Shown one piece after another: positions 31,606-46,439 of a stretch of 64,000 nt of DNA. The stretch's first letter is position 1; each line of letters begins with the position of its first letter. The notes below the pieces were generated by a model, which saw only the letters and a program-made list of their open reading frames with translations, made no database searches and was not told the origin of the DNA. The position numbers and the translations under genes were made by a program. This DNA is from Strigamia acuminata. Its lineage: Eukaryota > Arthropoda > Chilopoda > Geophilomorpha > Linotaeniidae. Location: assembly GCA_949358305.1 (NCBI GenBank), contig CASHSZ010000129.1, positions 1-64,000 of the forward strand, read 5' to 3'.

Positions 31606-32050
31606 GACTTTTGATCTCATCACAGTTGACTTAGCACAAACACCACAAGACCAATGTCTCTGAATGTTCAGAAATAGTGTTTAAACCTTAGTAGAAGGCT
31701 CCAATGTAAGTTTTAGAAACATCCAACCAATGATTTGGGAGAATAGACTTTGATCTCATAACAGTTGACTTAGCACAAACACCACAAGACCAATGTCTCT
31801 GAATGTTCAGAAATAGTGTTTAAACCTTAGTAGAAGCCTTCAATGTAAGTTTTAGCAACATCCAAGCAATGATTTGGGAGAATAGACTTTTGATCTCATC
31901 ACAGTTGACTTAGCACAAACACCACAAGACCAATGTCTCTGAACGTTCAGAAATAGTGTTTAAACTTTAGTAGAAGGCTCCAATGTAAGTTTTAGAAACA
32001 TCCAACCAATGATTTGGGAGAATAAACTTTTGATCTCATCACAGTTGACT

Positions 32051-34054
32051 TGAGACAAACACCACAAGTCCAATGTCTCTGAATGTTTAGAAATAGTGTT
32101 TAAACCTTAGTAGAAGCCTTCAATATAAGTTTTAGCAACACCCAAGCAATAAATTTTGAAAAAAAAATTTTGAGCTTATTTCACATCGCAGTTGACTTAG
32201 CACAAACACCACAAGACCAATGTCTCTGAATGTTCAGAAATAGTGTTTAAACCTTAGTAGAAGGCTCCAATGTAAGTTTTAAAAACATCCAACCAATGAT
32301 TTGGGAGAATAGACTTTTGATCTCATCACAGTTGACTTAGCACAAACACCACAAGTCCAATGTCTCTGAATGTTTAGAAATAGTGTTTAAACCTTAGTAG
32401 AAGCCTTCAATATAAGTTTTAGCAACACCCAAGCAATAAATTTTGAAAAAAAAATTTTGAGCTTATTTCACATCGCAGTTGACTTAGCACAAACACCACA
32501 AGACCAATGTCTCTGAATGTTCAGAAATAGTGTTTAAACCTTAGTAGAAGGCTCCAATGTAAGTTTTAGAAACATCCAACCGATGATTTGGGCGAATAGA
32601 CTTTTGATCTCATCACAGTTGACTTAGCACAAACACCACAAGACCAATGTCTCTGAATGTTCAGAAATAGTGTTTAAACCTTAGTAGAAGGCTCCAATGT
32701 AAGTTTTAGAAACATTCAACCGATGATTTGGGAGAATAGACTTTTGATCTCATCACAGTTGACTTAGCACAAACACCACAAAACCAATGTCTCTGAATGT
32801 TCAGAAATAGTGTTTAAACCTTAGTAGAAGGCTCCAATGTAAGTTTTAGAAACATTCAACCAATGATTTGGGAGAATAGACTTTTGATCTCATCACAGTT
32901 GACTTAGCACAAACACCACAAGACCAATGTCTCTGAATGTTCAGAAATAGTGTTTAAACCTTAGTAGAAGGCTCCAATGTAAGTTTTAGAAACATCCAAC
33001 CAATGATTTGGGAGAATAGACTTTTGATCTCATCACAGTTGACTTAGCACAAACACCACAAGACCAATGTCTCTGAATGTTCAGAAATAGTGTTTAAACC
33101 TTAGTAGAAGCCTTCAATGTAAGTTTTAGCAACATCCAAGCAATGATTTGGGAGAATAGACTTTTGATCTCATCACAGTTGACTTAGCACAAACACCACA
33201 AGACCAATGTCTCTGAACGTTCAGAAATAGTGTTTAAACTTTAGTAGAAGGCTCCAATGTAAGTTTTAGAAACATCCAACCAATGATTTGGGAGAATAAA
33301 CTTTTGATCTCATCACAGTTGACTTGAGACAAACACCACAAGTCCACTGTCTCTGAATGTTTAGAAATAGTGTTTAAACCTTAGTAGAAGCCTTCAATAT
33401 AAGTTTTATCAACACCCAAGCAATAAATTTTGAAAAAAAAATTTTGAGCTTATTTCACATCGCAGTTGACTTAGCACAAACACCACAAGACCAATGTCTC
33501 TGAATGTTCAGAAATAGTGTTTAAACCTTAGTAGAAGGCTCCAATGTAAGTTTTAAAAACATCCAACCAATGATTTGGGAGAATAGACTTTTGATCTCAT
33601 CACAGTTGACTTAGCACAAACACCACAAGTCCAATGTCTCTGAATGTTTAGAAATAGTGTTTAAACCTTAGTAGAAGCCTTCAATATAAGTTTTAGCAAC
33701 ACCCAAGCAATAAATTTTGAAAAAAAAATTTTGAGCTTATTTCACATCGCAGTTGACTTAGCACAAACACCACAAGACCAATGTCTCTGAATGTTCAGAA
33801 ATAGTGTTTAAACCTTAGTAGAAGGCTCCAATGTAAGTTTTAGAAACATCCAACCGATGATTTGGGCGAATAGACTTTTGATCTCATCACAGTTGACTTA
33901 GCACAAACACCACAAGACCAATGTCTCTGAATGTTCAGAAATAGTGTTTAAACCTTAGTAGAAGGCTCCAATGTAAGTTTTAGAAACATTCAACCGATGA
34001 TTTGGGAGAATAGACTTTTGATCTCATCACAGTTGACTTAGCACAAACACCACA
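32051..34054. repeat. 1,274-bp higher-order duplication
   Basis: Rare variants recur at a constant offset of 1,274 bp: GACTTGAGACAA (TGAGAC at 32051 and 33325) and CACAAAACCAATG (AAAACC at 32780 and 34054). This is about nine monomers copied side by side, as made by unequal crossing over. Confidence 0.8.
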
Positions 34055-34427
34055 AAACCAATGTCTCTGAATGTTCAGAAATAGTGTTTAAACCTTAGTA
34101 GAAGGCTCCAATGTAAGTTTTAGAAACATTCAACCAATGATTTGGGAGAATAGACTTTTGATCTCATCACAGTTGACTTAGCACAAACACCACAAGACCA
34201 ATGTCTCTGAATGTTCAGAAATAGTGTTTAAACCTTAGTAGAAGGCTCCAATGTAAGTTTTAGAAACATCCAACCAATGATTTGGGAGAATAGACTTTTG
34301 ATCTCATCACAGTTGACTTAGCACAAACACCACAAGACCAATGTCTCTGAATGTTCAGAAATAGTGTTTAAACCTTAGTAGAAGGCTCCAATGTAAGTTT
34401 TAGAAACATCCAACCGATGATTTGGGA

Positions 34428-37400
34428 GAATCGACTTTTGATCTCATCACAGTTGACTTAGCACAAACACCACAAGACCAATGTCTCTGAATGTTCAGAA
34501 ATAGTGTTTAAACCTTAGTAGAAGGCTCCAATGTAAGTTTTAGAAACATCCAACCAATGATTTGGGAGAATAGACTTTTGATCTCATCACAGTTGACTTA
34601 GCACAAACACCACAAGACCAATGTCTCTGAACGTTCAGAAATAGTGTTTAAACCTTAGTAGAAGCCTTCAATATAAGTTTTAGCAACACCCAAGCATTAA
34701 ATTTTGAAAAAAAAATTTTGAGCTCATTTCACATCGCAGTTGACTTAGCACAAACACCACAAGACCAATGTCTCTGAATGTTCAGAAATAGTGTTTAAAC
34801 CTTAGTAGAAGGCTCCAATGTAAGTTTTAGAAACATCCAACCAATGATTTGGGAGAATAGACTTTTGATCTCATCACAGTTGACTTAGCACAAACACCAC
34901 AAGTCCAATGTCTCTGAATGTTTAGAAATAGTGTTTAAACCTTAGTAGAAGCCTTCAATATAAGTTTTAGCAACACCCAAGCAATAAATTTTGAAAAAAA
35001 AATTTTGAGCTTATTTCACATCGCAGTTGACTTAGCACAAACACCACAAGACCAATGTCTCTGAATGTTCAGAAATAGTGTTTAAACCTTAGTAGAAGGC
35101 TCCAATGTAAGTTTTAGAAACATCCAACCAATGATTTGGGAGAATAGACTTTTGATCTCATCACAGTTGACTTAGCACAAACACCACAAGTCCAATGTCT
35201 CTGAATGTTTAGAAATAGTGTTTAAACCTTAGTAGAAGCCTTCAATATAAGTTTTAGCAACACCCAAGCAATAAATTTTGAAAAAAAAATTTTGAGCTTA
35301 TTTCACATCGCAGTTGACTTAGCACAAACACCACAAGACCAATGTCTCTGAATGTTCAGAAATAGTGTTTAAACCTTAGTAGAAGGCTCCAATGTAAGTT
35401 TTAGAAACATCCAACCGATGATTTGGGCGAATAGACTTTTGATCTCATCACAGTTGACTTAGCACAAACACCACAAGACCAATGTCTCTGAATGTTCAGA
35501 AATAGTGTTTAAACCTTAGTAGAAGGCTCCAATGTAAGTTTTAGAAACATTCAACCGATGATTTGGGAGAATAGACTTTTGATCTCATCACAGTTGACTT
35601 AGCACAAACACCACAAAACCAATGTCTCTGAATGTTCAGAAATAGTGTTTAAACCTTAGTAGAAGGCTCCAATGTAAGTTTTAGAAACATTCAACCAATG
35701 ATTTGGGAGAATAGACTTTTGATCTCATCACAGTTGACTTAGCACAAACACCACAAGACCAATGTCTCTGAATGTTCAGAAATAGTGTTTAAACCTTAGT
35801 AGAAGGCTCCAATGTAAGTTTTAGAAACATCCAACCAATGATTTGGGAGAATAGACTTTTGATCTCATCACAGTTGACTTAGCACAAACACCACAAGACC
35901 AATGTCTCTGAATGTTCAGAAATAGTGTTTAAACCTTAGTAGAAGGCTCCAATGTAAGTTTTAGAAACATCCAACCAATGATTTGAGAGAATAGACTTTG
36001 ATCTCATCACAGTTGACTTAGCACAAACACCACAAGACCAATGTCTCTGAATGTTCAGAAATAGTGTTTAAACCTTAGTAGAAGCCTTCAATGTAAGTTT
36101 TAGCAACATCCAAGCAATGATTTGGGAGAATAGACTTTTGATCTCATCACAGTTGACTTAGCACAAACACCACAAGACCAATGTCTCTGAATGTTCAGAA
36201 ATAGTGTTTAAACCTTAGTAGAAGCCTTCAATGTAAGTTTTAGCAACATCCAAGCAATGATTTGGGAGAATAGACTTTTGATCTCATCACAGTTGACTTA
36301 GCACAAACACCACAAGACCAATGTCTCTGAACGTTCAGAAATAGTGTTTAAACTTTAGTAGAAGGCTCCAATGTAAGTTTTAGAAACATCCAACCAATGA
36401 TTTGGGAGAATAAACTTTTGATCTCATCACAGTTGACTTGAGACAAACACCACAAGTCCAATGTCTCTGAATGTTTAGAAATAGTGTTTAAACCTTAGTA
36501 GAAGCCTTCAATATAAGTTTTATCAACACCCAAGCAATAAATTTTGAAAAAAAAATTTTGAGCTTATTTCACATCGCAGTTGACTTAGCACAAACACCAC
36601 AAGACCAATGTCTCTGAATGTTCAGAAATAGTGTTTAAACCTTAGTAGAAGGCTCCAATGTAAGTTTTAGAAACATCCAACTGATGATTTGGGCGAATAG
36701 ACTTTTGATCTCATCACAGTTGACTTAGCACAAACACCACAAGACCAATGTCTCTGAATGTTCAGAAATAGTGTTTAAACCTTAGTAGAAGGCTCCAATG
36801 TAAGTTTTAGAAACATTCAACCGATGATTTGGGAGAATAGACTTTTGATCTCATCACAGTTGACTTAGCACAAACACCACAAAACCAATGTCTCTGAATG
36901 TTCAGAAATAGTGTTTAAACCTTAGTAGAAGGCTCCAATGTAAGTTTTAGAAACATTCAACCAATGATTTGGGAGAATAGACTTTTGATCTCATCACAGT
37001 TGACTTAGCACAAACACCACAAGACCAATGTCTCTGAATGTTCAGAAATAGTGTTTAAACCTTAGTAGAAGGCTCCAATGTAAGTTTTAGAAACATCCAA
37101 CCAATGATTTGGGAGAATAGACTTTTGATCTCATCACAGTTGACTTAGCACAAACACCACAAGACCAATGTCTCTGAATGTTCAGAAATAGTGTTTAAAC
37201 CTTAGTAGAAGGCTCCAATGTAAGTTTTAGAAACATCCAACCAATGATTTGGGAGAATAGACTTTTGATCTCATCACAGTTGACTTAGCACAAACACCAC
37301 AAGACCAATGTCTCTGAATGTTCAGAAATAGTGTTTAAACCTTAGTAGAAGGCTCCAATGTAAGTTTTAGAAACATTCAACCGATGATTTGGGAGAATAG

Positions 37401-40400
37401 ACTTTTGATCTCATCACAGTTGACTTAGCACAAACACCACAAAACCAATGTCTCTGAATGTTCAGAAATAGTGTTTAAACCTTAGTAGAAGGCTCCAATG
37501 TAAGTTTTAGAAACATTCAACCAATGATTTGGGAGAATAGACTTTTGATCTCATCACAGTTGACTTAGCACAAACACCACAAGACCAATGTCTCTGAATG
37601 TTCAGAAATAGTGTTTAAACCTTAGTAGAAGGCTCCAATGTAAGTTTTAGAAACATCCAACCAATGATTTGGGAGAATAGACTTTTGATCTCATCACAGT
37701 TGACTTAGCACAAACACCACAAGACCAATGTCTCTGAATGTTCAGAAATAGTGTTTAAACCTTAGTAGAAGGCTCCAATGTAAGTTTTAGAAACATCCAA
37801 CCAATGATTTGGGAGAATAGACTTTTGATCTCATCACAGTTGACTTAGCACAAACACCACAAGACCAATGTCTCTGAATGTTCAGAAATAGTGTTTAAAC
37901 CTTAGTAGAAGGCTCCAATGTAAGTTTTAGAAACATTCAACCGATGATTTGGGAGAATAGACTTTTGATCTCATCACAGTTGACTTAGCACAAACACCAC
38001 AAAACCAATGTCTCTGAATGTTCAGAAATAGTGTTTAAACCTTAGTAGAAGGCTCCAATGTAAGTTTTAGAAACATTCAACCAATGATTTGGGAGAATAG
38101 ACTTTTGATCTCATCACAGTTGACTTAGCACAAACACCACAAGACCAATGTCTCTGAATGTTCAGAAATAGTGTTTAAACCTTAGTAGAAGGCTCCAATG
38201 TAAGTTTTAGAAACATCCAACCAATGATTTGGGAGAATAGACTTTTGATCTCATCACAGTTGACTTAGCACAAACACCACAAGACCAATGTCTCTGAATG
38301 TTCAGAAATAGTGTTTAAACCTTAGTAGAAGGCTCCAATGTAAGTTTTAGAAACATCCAACCAATGATTTGAGAGAATAGACTTTGATCTCATCACAGTT
38401 GACTTAGCACAAACACCACAAGACCAATGTCTCTGAATGTTCAGAAATAGTGTTTAAACCTTAGTAGAAGCCTTCAATGTAAGTTTTAGCAACATCCAAG
38501 CAATGATTTGGGAGAATAGACTTTTGATCTCATCACAGTTGACTTAGCACAAACACCACAAGACCAATGTCTCTGAATGTTCAGAAATAGTGTTTAAACC
38601 TTAGTAGAAGCCTTCAATGTAAGTTTTAGCAACATCCAAGCAATGATTTGGGAGAATAGACTTTTGATCTCATCACAGTTGACTTAGCACAAACACCACA
38701 AGACCAATGTCTCTGAACGTTCAGAAATAGTGTTTAAACTTTAGTAGAAGGCTCCAATGTAAGTTTTAGAAACATCCAACCAATGATTTGGGAGAATAAA
38801 CTTTTGATCTCATCACAGTTGACTTGAGACAAACACCACAAGTCCAATGTCTCTGAATGTTTAGAAATAGTGTTTAAACCTTAGTAGAAGCCTTCAATAT
38901 AAGTTTTATCAACACCCAAGCAATAAATTTTGAAAAAAAAATTTTGAGCTTATTTCACATCGCAGTTGACTTAGCACAAACACCACAAGACCAATGTCTC
39001 TGAATGTTCAGAAATAGTGTTTAAACCTTAGTAGAAGGCTCCAATGTAAGTTTTAGAAACATCCAACTGATGATTTGGGCGAATAGACTTTTGATCTCAT
39101 CACAGTTGACTTAGCACAAACACCACAAGACCAATGTCTCTGAATGTTCAGAAATAGTGTTTAAACCTTAGTAGAAGGCTCCAATGTAAGTTTTAGAAAC
39201 ATTCAACCGATGATTTGGGAGAATAGACTTTTGATCTCATCACAGTTGACTTAGCACAAACACCACAAAACCAATGTCTCTGAATGTTCAGAAATAGTGT
39301 TTAAACCTTAGTAGAAGGCTCCAATGTAAGTTTTAGAAACATTCAACCAATGATTTGGGAGAATAGACTTTTGATCTCATCACAGTTGACTTAGCACAAA
39401 CACCACAAGACCAATGTCTCTGAATGTTCAGAAATAGTGTTTAAACCTTAGTAGAAGGCTCCAATGTAAGTTTTAGAAACATCCAACCAATGATTTGGGA
39501 GAATAGACTTTTGATCTCATCACAGTTGACTTAGCACAAACACCACAAGACCAATGTCTCTGAATGTTCAGAAATAGTGTTTAAACCTTAGTAGAAGGCT
39601 CCAATGTAAGTTTTAGAAACATCCAACCAATGATTTGGGAGAATAGACTTTTGATCTCATCACAGTTGACTTAGCACAAACACCACAAGACCAATGTCTC
39701 TGAATGTTCAGAAATAGTGTTTAAACCTTAGTAGAAGGCTCCAATGTAAGTTTTAGAAACATCCAACCGATGATTTGGGAGAATCGACTTTTGATCTCAT
39801 CACAGTTGACTTAGCACAAACACCACAAGACCAATGTCTCTGAATGTTCAGAAATAGTGTTTAAACCTTAGTAGAAGGCTCCAATGTAAGTTTTAGAAAC
39901 ATCCAACCAATGATTTGGGAGAATAGACTTTTGATCTCATCACAGTTGACTTAGCACAAACACCACAAGACCAATGTCTCTGAACGTTCAGAAATAGTGT
40001 TTAAACCTTAGTAGAAGCCTTCAATATAAGTTTTAGCAACACCCAAGCATTAAATTTTAAAAAAAAAATTTTGAGCTCATTTCACATCGCAGTTGACTTA
40101 GCACAAACACCACAAGACCAATGTCTCTGAATGTTCAGAAATAGTGTTTAAACCTTAGTAGAAGGCTCCAATGTAAGTTTTAGAAACATCCAACCAATGA
40201 TTTGGGAGAATAGACTTTTGATCTCATCACAGTTGACTTAGCACAAACACCACAAGTCCAATGTCTCTGAATGTTTAGAAATAGTGTTTAAACCTTAGTA
40301 GAAGCCTTCAATATAAGTTTTAGCAACACCCAAGCAATAAATTTTGAAAAAAAAATTTTGAGCTTATTTCACATCGCAGTTGACTTAGCACAAACACCAC

Positions 40401-41334
40401 AAGACCAATGTCTCTGAATGTTCAGAAATAGTGTTTAAACCTTAGTAGAAGGCTCCAATGTAAGTTTTAGAAACATCCAACCAATGATTTGGGAGAATAG
40501 ACTTTTGATCTCATCACAGTTGACTTAGCACAAACACCACAAGTCCAATGTCTCTGAATGTTTAGAAATAGTGTTTAAACCTTAGTAGAAGCCTTCAATA
40601 TAAGTTTTAGCAACACCCAAGCAATAAATTTTGAAAAAAAAATTTTGAGCTTATTTCACATCGCAGTTGACTTAGCACAAACACCACAAGACCAATGTCT
40701 CTGAATGTTCAGAAATAGTGTTTAAACCTTAGTAGAAGGCTCCAATGTAAGTTTTAGAAACATCCAACCGATGATTTGGGCGAATAGACTTTTGATCTCA
40801 TCACAGTTGACTTAGCACAAACACCACAAGACCAATGTCTCTGAATGTTCAGAAATAGTGTTTAAACCTTAGTAGAAGGCTCCAATGTAAGTTTTAGAAA
40901 CATTCAACCGATGATTTGGGAGAATAGACTTTTGATCTCATCACAGTTGACTTAGCACAAACACCACAAAACCAATGTCTCTGAATGTTCAGAAATAGTG
41001 TTTAAACCTTAGTAGAAGGCTCCAATGTAAGTTTTAGAAACATTCAACCAATGATTTGGGAGAATAGACTTTTGATCTCATCACAGTTGACTTAGCACAA
41101 ACACCACAAGACCAATGTCTCTGAATGTTCAGAAATAGTGTTTAAACCTTAGTAGAAGGCTCCAATGTAAGTTTTAGAAACATCCAACCAATGATTTGGG
41201 AGAATAGACTTTTGATCTCATCACAGTTGACTTAGCACAAACACCACAAGACCAATGTCTCTGAATGTTCAGAAATAGTGTTTAAACCTTAGTAGAAGGC
41301 TCCAATGTAAGTTTTAGAAACATCCAACCAATGA
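34428..41334. repeat. Overlapping 2,386-bp and 5,353-bp higher-order repeats
   Basis: With offset 2,386: ATTTGAGAGA at 35981 and 38367, TGAGAC at 36439 and 38825, CTGATGATTTGGGCG at 36681 and 39067. With offset 5,353: GAATCGAC at 34428 and 39781, ATTTGAG at 35981 and 41334. The two series share markers, so a smaller unit was duplicated inside a larger one. Confidence 0.8.
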
Positions 41335-41760
41335 TTTGAGAGAATAGACTTTGATCTCATCACAGTTGACTTAGCACAAACACCACAAGACCAATGTCTC
41401 TGAATGTTCAGAAATAGTGTTTAAACCTTAGTAGAAGCCTTCAATGTAAGTTTTAGCAACATCCAAGCAATGATTTGGGAGAATAGACTTTTGATCTCAT
41501 CACAGTTGACTTAGCACAAACACCACAAAACCAATGTCTCTGAATGTTCAGAAATAGTGTTTAAACCTTAGTAGAAGGCTCCAATGTAAGTTTTAGAAAC
41601 ATCCAACCAATGATTTGGGAGAATAGACTTTTGATCTCATCACAGTTGACTTAGCACAAACACCACAAGACCAATGTCTCTGAATGTTCAGAAATAGTGT
41701 TTAAACCTTAGTAGAAGGCTCCAATGTAAGTTTTAGAAACATCCAACCGATGATTTGGGA

Positions 41761-44700
41761 GAATCGACTTTTGATCTCATCACAGTTGACTTAGCACAAA
41801 CACCACAAGACCAATGTCTCTGAATGTTCAGAAATAGTGTTTAAACCTTAGTAGAAGGCTCCAATGTAAGTTTTAGAAACATCCAACCAATGATTTGGGA
41901 GAATAGACTTTTGATCTCATCACAGTTTACTTAGCACAAACACCACAAGACCAATGTCTCTGAACGTTCAGAAATAGTGTTTAAACCTTAGTAGAAGCCT
42001 TCAATATAAGTTTTAGCAACACCCAAGCATTAAATTTTGAAAAAAAAATTTTGAGCTCATTTCACATCGCAGTTGACTTAGCACAAACACCACAAGACCA
42101 ATGTCTCTGAATGTTCAGAAATAGTGTTTAAACCTTAGTAGAAGGCTCCAATGTAAGTTTTAGAAACATCCAACCGATGATTTGGGAGAATCGACTTTTG
42201 ATCTCATCACAGTTGACTTAGCACAAACACCACAAGACCAATGTCTCTGAATGTTCAGAAATAGTGTTTAAACCTTAGTAGAAGGCTCCAATGTAAGTTT
42301 TAGAAACATCCAACCAATGATTTGGGAGAATAGACTTTTGATCTCATCACAGTTGACTTAGCACAAACACCACAAGACCAATGTCTCTGAACGTTCAGAA
42401 ATAGTGTTTAAACCTTAGTAGAAGCCTTCAATATAAGTTTTAGCAACACCCAAGCATTAAATTTTGAAGAAAAAATTTTGAGCTCATTTCACATCGCAGT
42501 TGACTTAGCACAAACACCACAAGACCAATGTCTCTGAATGTTCAGAAATAGTGTTTAAACCTTAGTAGAAGGCTCCAATGTATAGTTTTAGAAACATCCA
42601 ACCAATGATTTGGAAGAATAGACTTTTGATCTCATCACAGTTGACTTAGCACAAACACCACAAGACCAATGTCTCTGAACGTTCAGAAATAGTGTTTAAA
42701 CCTTAGTAGAAGCCTTCAATATAAGTTTTAGCAACACCCAAGCATTAAATTTTGAAGAAAAAATTATGAGCTCATTTCACATCGCAGTTGACTTAGCACA
42801 AACACCACAAGACCAATGTCTCTGAATGTTCAGAAATAGTGTTTAAACCTTAGTAGAAGGCTCCAATGTATAGTTTTAGAAACATCCAACCAATGATTTG
42901 GAAGAATAGACTTTTGATCTCATCACAGTTGACTTAGCACAAACACCACAAGACCAATGTCTCTGAACGTTCAGAAATAGTGTTTAAACCTTAGTAGAAG
43001 GCTCCAATGTAAGTTTTAGAAACATCCAACCAATGATTTGGGAGAATAAACTTTTGATCTCATCACAGTTGACTTAGCACAAACACCACAAGACCAATGT
43101 CTCTGAATGTTCAGAAATAGTGTTTAAACCTTAGTAGAAGCCTTCAATATAAGTTTTAGCAACACCCAAGCATTAAATTTTGAAAAAAAAATTTTGAGCT
43201 CATTTCACATCGCAGTTGACTTAGCACAAACACCACAAGACCAATGTCTCTGAATGTTCAGAAATAGTGTTTAAACCTTAGTAGAAGCCTTTAATATAAG
43301 TTTTAGCAACACCCAAGCAATAAAATTTGAAAAAAAAATTTTTAGCTTATTTCACATCGCAGTTGACTTAGCACAAACACCACAAGACCAATGTCTCTGA
43401 ATGTTCAGAAATAGTGTTTAAACCTTAGTAGAAGGCTCCAATGTAAGTTTTAGAAACATCCAACCGATGATTTGGGAGAATAGACTTTTGATCTCATCAC
43501 AGTTGACTTAGCACAAACACCACAAGACCAATGTCTCTGAATGTTCAGAAATAGTGTTTAAACCTTAGTAGAAGCCTTCAATATAAGTTTTAGCAACACC
43601 CAAGCATTAAATTTTGAAAAAAAAATTTTGAGCTCATTTCACATCGCAGTTGACTTAGCACAAACACCACAAGACCAATGTCTCTGAATGTTCAGAAATA
43701 GTGTTTAAACCTTAGTAGAAGGCTCCAATGTAAGTTTTAGAAACATCCAACCAATGATTTGGGAGAATAGACTTTTGATCTCATCACAGTTGACTTAGCA
43801 CAAACACCACAAGTCCAATGTCTCTGAATGTTTAGAAATAGTGTTTAAACCTTAGTAGAAGCCTTCAATATAAGTTTTAGCAACACCCAAGCAATAAATT
43901 TTGAAAAAAAAATTTTGAGCTTATTTCACATCGCAGTTGACTTAGCACAAACACCACAAGACCAATGTCTCTGAATGTTCAGAAATAGTGTTTAAACCTT
44001 AGTAGAAGGCTTTAATGTAAGTTTTAGAAACATCCAACCGATGATTTGGGCGAATAGACTTTTGATCTCATCACAGTTGACTTAGCACAAACACCACAAG
44101 ACCAATGTCTCTGAATGTTCAGAAATAGTGTTTAAACCTTAGTAGAAGGCTCCAATGTAAGTTTTAGAAACATCCAACCGATGATTTGGGAGAATCGACT
44201 TTTGATCTCATCACAGTTGACTTAGCACAAACACCACAAGACCAATGTCTCTGAATGTTCAGAAATAGTGTTTAAACCTTAGTAGAAGGCTCCAATGTAA
44301 GTTTTAGAAACATCCAACCAATGATTTGGGAGAATAGACTTTTGATCTCATCACAGTTTACTTAGCACAAACACCACAAGACCAATGTCTCTGAACGTTC
44401 AGAAATAGTGTTTAAACCTTAGTAGAAGCCTTCAATATAAGTTTTAGCAACACCCAAGCATTAAATTTTGAAAAAAAAATTTTGAGCTCATTTCACATCG
44501 CAGTTGACTTAGCACAAACACCACAAGACCAATGTCTCTGAATGTTCAGAAATAGTGTTTAAACCTTAGTAGAAGGCTCCAATGTAAGTTTTAGAAACAT
44601 CCAACCGATGATTTGGGAGAATCGACTTTTGATCTCATCACAGTTGACTTAGCACAAACACCACAAGACCAATGTCTCTGAATGTTCAGAAATAGTGTTT

Positions 44701-46439
44701 AAACCTTAGTAGAAGGCTCCAATGTAAGTTTTAGAAACATCCAACCAATGATTTGGGAGAATAGACTTTTGATCTCATCACAGTTGACTTAGCACAAACA
44801 CCACAAGACCAATGTCTCTGAACGTTCAGAAATAGTGTTTAAACCTTAGTAGAAGCCTTCAATATAAGTTTTAGCAACACCCAAGCATTAAATTTTGAAG
44901 AAAAAATTTTGAGCTCATTTCACATCGCAGTTGACTTAGCACAAACACCACAAGACCAATGTCTCTGAATGTTCAGAAATAGTGTTTAAACCTTAGTAGA
45001 AGGCTCCAATGTATAGTTTTAGAAACATCCAACCAATGATTTGGAAGAATAGACTTTTGATCTCATCACAGTTGACTTAGCACAAACACCACAAGACCAA
45101 TGTCTCTGAACGTTCAGAAATAGTGTTTAAACCTTAGTAGAAGCCTTCAATATAAGTTTTAGCAACACCCAAGCATTAAATTTTGAAGAAAAAATTATGA
45201 GCTCATTTCACATCGCAGTTGACTTAGCACAAACACCACAAGACCAATGTCTCTGAATGTTCAGAAATAGTGTTTAAACCTTAGTAGAAGGCTCCAATGT
45301 ATAGTTTTAGAAACATCCAACCAATGATTTGGAAGAATAGACTTTTGATCTCATCACAGTTGACTTAGCACAAACACCACAAGACCAATGTCTCTGAACG
45401 TTCAGAAATAGTGTTTAAACCTTAGTAGAAGGCTCCAATGTAAGTTTTAGAAACATCCAACCAATGATTTGGGAGAATAAACTTTTGATCTCATCACAGT
45501 TGACTTAGCACAAACACCACAAGACCAATGTCTCTGAATGTTCAGAAATAGTGTTTAAACCTTAGTAGAAGCCTTCAATATAAGTTTTAGCAACACCCAA
45601 GCATTAAATTTTGAAAAAAAAATTTTGAGCTCATTTCACATCGCAGTTGACTTAGCACAAACACCACAAGACCAATGTCTCTGAATGTTCAGAAATAGTG
45701 TTTAAACCTTAGTAGAAGCCTTTAATATAAGTTTTAGCAACACCCAAGCAATAAAATTTGAAAAAAAAATTTTTAGCTTATTTCACATCGCAGTTGACTT
45801 AGCACAAACACCACAAGACCAATGTCTCTGAATGTTCAGAAATAGTGTTTAAACCTTAGTAGAAGGCTCCAATGTAAGTTTTAGAAACATCCAACCGATG
45901 ATTTGGGAGAATAGACTTTTGATCTCATCACAGTTGACTTAGCACAAACACCACAAGACCAATGTCTCTGAATGTTCAGAAATAGTGTTTAAACCTTAGT
46001 AGAAGCCTTCAATATAAGTTTTAGCAACACCCAAGCATTAAATTTTGAAAAAAAAATTTTGAGCTCATTTCACATCGCAGTTGACTTAGCACAAACACCA
46101 CAAGACCAATGTCTCTGAATGTTCAGAAATAGTGTTTAAACCTTAGTAGAAGGCTCCAATGTAAGTTTTAGAAACATCCAACCAATGATTTGGGAGAATA
46201 GACTTTTGATCTCATCACAGTTGACTTAGCACAAACACCACAAGTCCAATGTCTCTGAATGTTTAGAAATAGTGTTTAAACCTTAGTAGAAGCCTTCAAT
46301 ATAAGTTTTAGCAACACCCAAGCAATAAATTTTGAAAAAAAAATTTTGAGCTTATTTCACATCGCAGTTGACTTAGCACAAACACCACAAGACCAATGTC
46401 TCTGAATGTTCAGAAATAGTGTTTAAACCTTAGTAGAAG
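41761..46439. repeat. 2,431-bp higher-order duplication
   Basis: Four markers keep the same offset: GAATCGACT (41761, 44192), TATAGTTTTAG (42581, 45012), GCCTTTAATATAAG (43287, 45718) and GGCTTTAATG (44008, 46439). Inside each copy are shorter periods of 427 bp (A+A+B) and 288 bp (141+147). Confidence 0.85.
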
